Source: Anas platyrhynchos (Eukaryota > Chordata > Aves > Anseriformes > Anatidae). From it: a stretch of DNA of 64,000 nucleotides. The DNA is taken from positions 27,525,001 through 27,589,000 of the forward strand of contig NC_092589.1 of the NCBI RefSeq assembly GCF_047663525.1, read 5' to 3'. Positions 56,250 through 64,000 of this stretch are shown here, piece after piece. Positions within the stretch are counted from its first letter, which is position 1, and every line of letters begins with the position of its first letter. The translations under genes were made by a program, and so were the position numbers. The notes under the pieces were generated by a model. The model did not search any database, was not told the DNA's origin, and saw nothing but the letters and a program-made list of their open reading frames with translations.

Positions 56250-56351
56250 CAGCCGGCGGGGCCATGTGACAGCCCCGCGGCGATAATAACCCGCGGCCAT
56301 GGGCAGCGCCGGGCTTCTCCGGGGGGTCAGCCGCAGGGAGCTGCAGCACAG

Positions 56352-56415
56352 AGAGCGAGGGAGGGAAGGGAAGGAGGAGAGGGAGAAAGAGGGAAGGGAG
56401 GAAGGAAGGAAGGGC
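56352..56415. repeat. Polypurine tract in the ACTN2 5' region
   Basis: About 64 bases almost wholly A/G (GGGAAGGA-type units). It may lie in the 5' UTR. Confidence 0.75.
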
Positions 56416-56618
56416 ACCACCGGTCAGTGCCTACCTGGCAGTTTCAGCCTCTGCTCTCGGCAAGACTCATCGCTATTCACACCCTGTCTCCTTGGAAAAG
56501 AAAGAAAAAAAAAATCAACACTGCTGCCTACAACCCATCAGCGACTAAACTAAACTTTAATATATCTGTATTTAACTGTAGTAGAAGCCACAGCAGTTGG
56601 AGCTGATCCCTGGGTAGA

Positions 56619-56753
56619 ATGAACAGCATGAACCAGATAGAAACAAACATGCAGTATACCTACAACTATGAAGAAGATGAGTACATGACCCAAGAAGAAG
56701 AATGGGACAGGGACCTGCTCCTGGACCCAGCATGGGAGAAACAGCAAAGGAAG
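56619..56753 (+). CDS. ACTN2: Alpha-actinin-2, first coding exon
   Basis: Alpha-actinin-2 crosslinks actin filaments at the Z-disc of skeletal and cardiac muscle. This exon codes 45 residues, beginning [20 protein letters not shown] and ending [13 protein letters not shown], just before the first calponin-homology domain. It matches the chicken skeletal alpha-actinin N-terminus as I remember it and aligns with human MNQIEPGVQYNYVYDED. The first ATG has A at -3, and a TGA lies in frame 15 nt upstream. A second in-frame ATG at 56628 corresponds to the mammalian start. The donor AAG/GTCTGG is weak. All later exons lie beyond the window. Confidence 0.95.
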
Positions 56754-56944
56754 GTCTGGAAATAAAGTCGTGTGTGTCTGTATATGTGCATCTCTGTGGA
56801 GTTATGGCCTCTCATGTAGCCATGCTACATTTGGAATTGCAGGGTTGTGCAGTAAGGGCTTCTTATTTTAGAAGAGAGTGTGTATTTTCCATTGTATAAA
56901 GCATATATGTTATATATTATATCATATTTTGAGGAAAAAGCACA

Positions 56945-56954
56945 CCATTTTTGG
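56945..56954. promoter_or_regulatory. ACTN2: CArG box (SRF-type) near the start of ACTN2 intron 1
   Basis: CCATTTTTGG fits CC(A/T)6GG exactly and lies about 190 bp into intron 1 of a muscle gene. A second match inside a HEATR1 intron shows that chance hits occur. Confidence 0.3.
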
Positions 56955-59769
56955 ATTCGGAATTGAAACGTGTAAGATGACACTGATTAACAAGAGTCAG
57001 ACGTGTCTTTTTAACACTGTACTAGCAATATTTTGTCAGTACCTCTACATTTACATATTAGTTGTTGATAGAGATTCCAGTGATTTTTAACTGTACTTCC
57101 TGGGTCTTCCTTTCAGAAAGCAGTTTCTGAATTGATGTATGTGCCTGATTGCTTCTCAAAAAGAGTAAATTGCAATTGTAGCCAGCGTGCTTCATGAAAT
57201 TGTTCAAATTTGTGCAAATAGAAGTTTTCTTGTAGTATTTCTGAGAGAGACTGAGAGATCACTTTCAAAACTGTGATCTGGCTGCTCAGCTCCTATTAGA
57301 ACTTACTCTTGAATGCAACTGACTTATCTTACAAAGAAGATATTGCCTAGAAATTTATTCAGGATAGGTATGGATAAGTGTATTTAATGGGCTAGGTTAA
57401 TCACATGCCATTCACTTTCTGGGTAAAAAACAGATCTGTAAACTCCTTGGAATACATTATTGTAGAAGAAAGACTTCTCATCTTTTAGGTATAGGAAAAC
57501 TATTATGTCACCAAGCACTACCTATGCCCTATTTCTGAGCATAGGCACAGATTATAACTCTATCAATATTCTTGTCAATGGTTTGATACTCCAGTAATTT
57601 CAGAAAGATCTAATTTCAGGAGACTGAGTTTTAAACAGCACGTGGAAGAGAGATGTGAAATACAATAAAGGATTTAGTACTTTCTAATGTGAAAGGTGAT
57701 GTTGAAGTCACAGTTGACAGATCTGGGATTAAAAGGTTATCCGCTGGTTGCAAGAAAGAAAAAAAGGGAGGGAGGGAGAGAGCGAAACAGAGCTCTGAAC
57801 TAAGGTGGTATGTGTTTTTGCTATAGGTGAGCAGCTCACTCCAGAAATTTAAGTAGAAGTTAAAAAGTTCTGTGGAATTTGGTTACAGTAATATTTAGCC
57901 CATGTCAAATCCAGAAATCAAGAAAATACAGTTGCAAAAATTATATGTGAAGACAATATGTCCCACTGTTACAGTCATGGATTCTATATGACCATAGAAG
58001 TAAGAGCTGTTAGAATTGTTGGTTGCCAATGTGTTTGCTTTTCCATTAAAATTGGCAGAGCCAATATTTTCCTCTCAGCTTTCACTTGCAGCTTTCCTCC
58101 TGCTTTGAGTTTGTGCATTTCATTTTCCTGTATTCACACCTATTTAGATTCTGGTGTACAAGTATAGTGTGAAAAGTTCAGGGCTAGGTTGAAGTTCATT
58201 TTTCTTGATCTACCAGCTGTTGCAACTCCTCACCAATTATTATACATCAACAGTGATGTCCATTTTACTTTTACACTCTTTAGATGGTGAATTTGTATTT
58301 ATTTTTATATTTTATAACTGAGGATGAAAGTGATGTCAGTTTTAATCTTTTGAAATTGCTCAGCAGTAACGCATTGTGATTATATGTAATGAGGATTCAA
58401 TTGTCCAGCGTTTCAGAGAATGCTGCATTTTCAAAATAAATAATGGACAGGTTACAGGGTAGTCAGTATTCTAATGTAATTTTCCTAGAATGCAGATAAA
58501 TAATAAGAGAATTTGAATTCTGTAGGCTTTCTTTTGTTTGCAGTAAATCTCTTGACTTTTACAGAAGAGCAGGGAGTAGTTGATATAAGACCCTACTGCA
58601 AAGTCTTTGTCTCCATTTCTCCAAACGCAGTGCTTCAGCAGAAAGTCTCCTTTCCCCATTGACAAATGAAAGCTTTCCTTCATAGAATAGAGAGAGAGAT
58701 AGTGCCTTTGCTGCTTTATGTTGCTTGTCCCCAGTGCTTGTTTTTAATAATTGTTGCCACGTATAAGTAAAATTTAGGAGGGGGATCCTCATTCCTTGCC
58801 TTTGAAAGGAGTCTGAATTTACTATGATGTGAAAAATAAGTAGTCTCATGTAAAGGTCCTGATAAACTTTTTAAGATTTCAAGGCTTCTTTTTCTAAAGA
58901 CAGTTGCAGAAATTATGTTCTTTATTATCTTATTTATTGGGAAAAGATTGCAGATACATGGGCACTGATCTCTGTTCAAACTGGTAATATAATATAGAAA
59001 AGTGATCTCAGTGGAGCCCTGGCAGTTGGCAGCGTATATTTTCTATTAGACAGTCTTGGAACACACCAAAAATAAATGCCATTGTTTCTATTGTGGGCTG
59101 CCCTCTCCAGACTTGCCATTTCAGTGATATGCCTGGTATGAGATCTGTCAACAGATGCTGGTAACACATGATGACGTCCATAGGATTACAATGGATGTGA
59201 CACCTAATTATAACCATGGTTCATAAAGTATTATGGTCTGCTGTAATCCAGTCTCCTTGGTGGCTGCAGGTGTCAGAATAAATATGAAGTATACTTATAT
59301 GAAAGAAGGCTCACTAGTAGCTTAGCTTTGTCTCTCTGAATGTTAACACCAAATAAAATACTTTGGTTAGGGTAATAATTAGCCTGTGTCAAATCAAGAA
59401 ATGAAGATAATACAGCAATTTGACCATTTGCTGCATTAGACGCTATTACTAAAAAATTAAGATCATATGGTTGGAAACTTTAGATAGCAAATTTTAATGA
59501 AAGACTAAACAAAAAAAGTAGTTTGTCTTCATTGTGTTTTGGATGGATGTGCTACCTTCAGTAGGAACTAATTAGAGAACTACAGCCTTTTGAGCATGTG
59601 GATGGAAACTATGAGACTGGAAACTTCTGAAGCCTACTGCTTGACCCAGTACACTTCCACTGGCCATGTGTGCATAAACAGCAGTGGAAAAATCTTTGCT
59701 AGTGGCCCCTTGTTTCTTCAGTACTACACAGAAATCAGAAAGTTAAGTATGACTGGCCAGAGGTGGTGG

Positions 59770-59885
59770 GATGGTCTTCTTGACTCTGTAACCTTAGACT
59801 AAGTCAGTTAACCTCCTTACGCCTTTTTAACCAGCTTTCCTACTGGTTAAAAAAAGAGGACAAGAGTAGTGATTTCTAAACAACT
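59770..59885 (+). mobile_element. Probable MIR core fragment in ACTN2 intron 1
   Basis: GTAACCTTAGACTAAGTCAG, TTAACCTCC, then a stretch aligning to the 'cctcatctgtaaaatggg' part of MIR. Matching order over about 90 bases supports it. Confidence 0.5.
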
Positions 59886-60030
59886 GATAGAAGTAGTTGG
59901 CTTTATGGTATGTCAGACTGGTCTTTCAGTCCCTACTGTGCTGGACTGGAATTAAAAATACTGTTATCTCCTAGTGGAAGACTTAAAATGTTCTTTCTTC
60001 TCTCCATGTTATATTTCTCTCTTACTTTGC

Positions 60031-60054
60031 AAAAAAAAAAAAAAAAAAAAAAAA
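60031..60054. repeat. (A)24 run in ACTN2 intron 1
   Basis: Twenty-four A following CTTACTTTGC. Simple repeat only. Confidence 0.85.
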
Positions 60055-62397
60055 GTGACAAATTCTGCAACCCTTTTAATTGTCACTAACCTGTATTTCA
60101 GTATAACTTTAACATAGGGAAATACAATATCCCTTAGCTTTGGAAACCTAGAACAACTGTACTTAAAATGCAAATATACTGTATTGTTTGCAGCATGTCT
60201 GAGCTGCCAACTAGTGAGTGGTTGTTAAACAGTACTTTTTCTTTCATTTACATTTTCAGTGTGACCTATAAGGATTTACCTGCTTTACCTCCTTTGGCTG
60301 GCAATACAACTCCTGTTCTCCTTGAAAAAAACCACCAACTCCCCCCCCAAAAAAAAAACACACCAAAAAAACCCCACCTATATATATATATATCTGTATG
60401 CATTTAGAAGCCACAACTATGGCAAATTCTTTGGAAGAAGAGACCCAGGACTATGTATTATGGACAAAATGCTTCTTTGCCTTGTGTTGGCACAACTTCA
60501 TTAAGTTCAGCTGATTAGAGAGGTTCACTGTAGCCTCAAAGAGAAATTGACCTTGTGTTCAGTCTGACTTCAGTGTCTATAAATAGAGTTACAGTCAGTG
60601 TCCCGGATTCACTCTGAAGTCTATGTGGTCTTCTATGGATGGAATCTAAATACGTTTCTTATCAGAAACCTCTTCCTGAAGGAAAGTCTACTGGTGAATG
60701 AGAAGACGGATAACTAGTAGAGGCAAATGTTTTCATTCTTCAAACAGGAATAGGAGAGAAATGATCAAGCTTGAATGAATGAAAAAGAAATGTGAGGCAT
60801 AAAAACATTGGCAGGAGAGGCTGGATGCCACTAGGAAAGTTCAGTACTCTAGAACCACTCCTCATGGATTTACAGGCTCTGGGCTGAAATAATTGCCATG
60901 GAGAATATGGCAATATCTACAGTGTGTAGAGGGTAATCCAGCCTGGATTTTTTTTTTTTTTTTAGATTCTATGGAAATAATCAGTGTTTTTTATATTTTT
61001 TTTTATTTTTTATTTTTTTTCAGACTGTACTAAATTCTTTCCTCAAATAATTAGCCTTGGGATTAAAGTTTCATAGCACATAGTCATAGACATAGTCCAT
61101 CTTTTGAGGTTTTTCAGTGAGGTGGCACTTTTTACCTGTGTGGAATCCCAGTTGAATATTTATTAGGAAGACTGGGACACTGGATTGAGTAGCTTCAGAA
61201 CTAATTTCAGCTGCAGATTTCATTTGTTTGGAAGAATATCTACCGTGTACTGGTGTTGGAAGCAGAGTTTTATTTTGTGGATAAAAGACGATATGCTGAG
61301 TCCAATCCTGCAGTTCTCTGCTTTCCTTAACTTTTTTCCAAAGAATTAACGTGATGTAGGTGTCTTACAATTTCTGCAGGTTGAAATGCAGAATTTTCTA
61401 TTGATACTTAAAGTTAGAATAGCAAACAATTTTGCCTTTTTAGACTACTTTATTTTTTCTTAGTATTCAGTCAGCATTTTAGCTGTCTTCTGTAGAAGTA
61501 TGAAGTGTTTCCAAATGCTATTTGCCAGTATAGGTGCAGAGTGTATGCCTTTTTGTAACACTATTTCAGCACTCCAAGGCCAAATGCTTCTCCTCCATTT
61601 GCATCAAGAACTTTCTTTTTAAACGAGTGCCCAAAACTCTAATATTAAGAACACACACGTGCACAGAACATTTGTTGTCTCCTTTTAAATCCTGGGCGCT
61701 CTTTAAGTGACCTTCTCAGTGGTAGATGGCCCCATATGGGGTCTGACTCACAACTTGGTAGTCAATGGACAGACTCCATTTTTGCTATCAGTGTGTCTTG
61801 ATTTTTTCAGCATATCCTACAGTTATAATTGCCCACAATATTTGGCACTGATGCAACAGAAGGATACAAATTTTCAGTGTCTCTAGTCCTATGGAGAGTT
61901 GCAATGAGGGTAGACGGACTCTGTGTAGAAATATAGGATGAGTTTACCCCTTGCTCTGTATGATTGGCCTCTTAGAGATTAGTGCTAGTTAAAATAGTAA
62001 CATGTTAAATTCCTCTTGCTGATGTTACTTGCATGGAATGGTGTTTGAGAAGAGCATGCTGAAAGGATAGTGGAATGATCATATTTTGTCAAGGTGCTTC
62101 ATATTCGATCTTGCAAACTATCAATGAAGCATGCAGCTGAGAGGGACTTGAATAAGGTGGTGCTTATATATGAAGGAAAATGCAAGTAAAGCTATTATGA
62201 AATTCACATATTAAGAAATGATTATGGAGGTAGATTTTTAGAATGGGAAGGGTTTCTTTATCAATACCAAACGTGAGGAATCAAAATATTACTCCATTTT
62301 TTTCTATTTAAACTCAAACAGCCTCCTCAGTGTTGACACCCATTTGTCTATATCTGCCAGAAACAGAACTGTATGGTTCTGAAAAGAAGTCGTAGAA

Positions 62398-62850
62398 GAA
62401 CAGAACCACTGAATGGTTTGAGTTGGAAGGGACCTTAAAGATCACCTGGTTCCAACCTTGTGCCATGGGCAGGGACACCTCCCACCAGAGCAGGTTGCCC
62501 AAAGCCCCAGTCAATCTGGCCTTAAACACTTCCAGGGATGGGGCACACAGAGCTTCTCTGGGCAGCCTGTTCCAGGGCCTTACCACCCTCATAGTAAAGT
62601 ATAGTATAAAGTATTACCCTCATAGTAAAGTATAGTAAAGAATTTATTCCTATTTAATCTATTTATTCCTATTTCTAAAGAATTTATTCTAATCTAAATC
62701 TACCCTTTTTCATTTTGAAGCCATTCCCCCTTGTCCTATCTCTACGGTCCCTGGTCCTTCTCCATCTGTGTTGTAGGGGAGGGCTTTTATAAGGTCTCCC
62801 CAACGCCTTCTCTTCTCTAGGCTGAGCAACCCCAACTCTTTTCCTGTCTG
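62398..62850 (-). mobile_element. CR1 LINE 3' fragment with internal duplications
   Basis: In reverse: GGTTTGAGTTGGAAGGGACC, then the CR1 3' end with CAGCCTGTTCCAGGGCCTTA, then more 5' CR1 sequence to about 62850. Between 62585 and 62700 the element is locally duplicated (ACCCTCATAGTAAAGTATAG occurs twice; TTTATTCCTATTT-like units recur). It lies in ACTN2 intron 1. Confidence 0.85.
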
Positions 62851-64000
62851 ATAAGAAACATTTTTTAACATGAAACAAATCCTACCACCTTCCTACATAC
62901 ACTCAGATATGCAGCGCAGCTTCCCCTGAAATTTGTATGGTGAAATGTCTGCAGATACCCTGATCCTATTAGTAAGACAATAAGGATTGGAAGAAAGTGT
63001 GGATCTAAGTGGGTTTCCATAAGCTGCAACCAAGGTGCTTAAGGGCTAGAGGAAAGCTGTGTGTTAAGCGGTGGACTTTGCAATAATCTCTTGGAGGAGG
63101 AAGGTCTGCATCTTTTGCTCTGGATCTGTGTTTAGGTCATTGGAGAGCTGTGTGAGATACAGGAGGTATTTGCTAGGAAGACACTGAGGGTTCTCAGCCC
63201 TCAAACTAAGACAGCTTTGCAAGCTGAACTTTGTCTGCTGTTTGCCAATGGGGCAATACAGTTCAAAATCCTCCACCAGAGCATGTCCACTGTCTTACAA
63301 GTAAGACAAAGGGGTTTCATCACAGCAATGGAAAAATCAGGTACCAAATGCCTAACGTAAATTTAATCACTGTTGCACAAATTCAGACCTGTGTACTGAT
63401 GTTTAGGTAGTCATTTCTGTATTGCACTGATTTAATTTCAGTGAGGCTGAACAACAGGATTTTCTTTACTTGTGAGAACTATATAGATATTGGTAGCGTT
63501 TCAGAAATCATACTACAGAGCCTGCTCATGGGAGAATGCATTTGAATATGCATCTAAATGCAGGTGGACATTATCGGTGATGTTTCACTTGTGAAAGTGA
63601 TATAGAATTAGGTAAGAATTTGTGCTGCTTAGCTTTGTCCAAGTAAAAAGAGGTCCCACCTGAACGTTATTTTATGTACTTGCAAGCAAACAAATATAAA
63701 AGCGTTTATATAGTTGGCAAAGTTGAGTCATTTTGGATAGTTTTACTGCTGAATAAAATATTTTCTGAGCTCTTAATGCCCAGATGAACAATGTATAACT
63801 GACGTGCTGTTCCTCTGTTGTGAGTAGTGAAATATTGCTGAGTGAATATGTCTTACGTGGCTATATATTTTTCCTTTCAGCTGATACCAGTAGGAAAATG
63901 TACTCACATTGGGCACTCCATTTCACTCTCATAACAGTGTGTGACATTTGTTCTTGTAATATTACTGGATTTGGTGGATTTAAATATACCACATGTTGAG

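Larger units (their letters stand above)
56120..56618 (+). promoter_or_regulatory. ACTN2: ACTN2 promoter / 5' UTR region
   Basis: A GC-rich block (56120-56350) followed by a purine-rich tract (56340-56415) and the sequence leading to the start codon. An E-box CATGTG is at about 56263. No TATA box is evident. The transcription start cannot be placed exactly. An in-frame TGA at 56604-56606 marks the 5' limit of the coding frame. Confidence 0.65.
56754..64000 (+). other. ACTN2: ACTN2 intron 1 (continues past the window)
   Basis: No second coding exon (expected to begin TFTAWCNSHL) was found, so intron 1 exceeds 7.2 kb. It contains one CR1 fragment, a MIR-like piece, an A-run, a T-rich stretch near 60950-61020, and a CArG-type motif CCATTTTTGG at 56945-56954. 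No other gene was recognised. Confidence 0.7.

Noticed and set aside
56154-56606. 150-codon ORF upstream of ACTN2
   Set aside because: A low-complexity frame through GC-rich and purine-rich DNA; such frames stay open because stop codons are rare in that composition.
61730-61741. CCCCATATGGGG palindrome in ACTN2 intron 1
   Set aside because: Looks CArG-like but has only four A/T bases between the C and G pairs, so it does not fit SRF; a 12-bp palindrome alone is weak evidence.

Overview
This is vertebrate nuclear DNA, almost certainly avian. The evidence is spliced genes with GT/AG introns, CR1 LINE fragments carrying the octamer 3' tail typical of birds, one avian ERVL-type solo LTR, and low overall repeat density. 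The only ACTN2 coding exon present encodes an N-terminus that, from memory, matches chicken skeletal alpha-actinin, so a galliform bird on a macrochromosome is the best guess. The gene order (LGALS8 +, HEATR1 -, ACTN2 +) is the order I recall from human chromosome 1q, so this is a conserved syntenic block. There are no bacterial-style operons, CRISPR arrays or plasmid features.

Region by region: (1) 1-4,500 holds the 3' half of LGALS8 (+): two short linker exons, the three exons of the C-terminal galectin domain, then the 3' UTR. (2) 4,500-42,060 is the whole of HEATR1 (-). I could place 44 coding exons that join into one uninterrupted frame of 2,158 codons plus stop. The promoter is a CpG-rich block at about 41,560-42,060. 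LGALS8 and HEATR1 converge tail to tail, with overlapping poly(A) hexamers at 4,514-4,522. HEATR1 introns carry several CR1 fragments on the minus strand, a solo LTR, simple repeats and a 58-bp tandem duplication. (3) 42,060-56,100 is intergenic, AT-rich, with one relatively young plus-strand CR1, a probable MIR copy and an unexplained CpG-containing antisense ORF. (4) 56,120-56,753 is the GC-rich promoter/5' UTR and first coding exon of ACTN2 (+). From 56,754 to the window end is ACTN2 intron 1, with another CR1 and a MIR-like element.

The three genes are neighbours by synteny and not parts of one pathway. Galectin-8 is a secreted/cytosolic tandem-repeat lectin, HEATR1 (UTP10/BAP28) is a nucleolar ribosome-biogenesis factor, and ACTN2 is a sarcomeric Z-disc actin crosslinker.

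I found no undescribed biological system here. The observations most worth checking are the triplicated 11-bp MYB-like motif and the CACGTG E-box in the HEATR1 promoter, the shared poly(A) element between the convergent genes, the CpG-containing antisense ORF at 55.5 kb, and several weak (GTT/GTC) splice donors.
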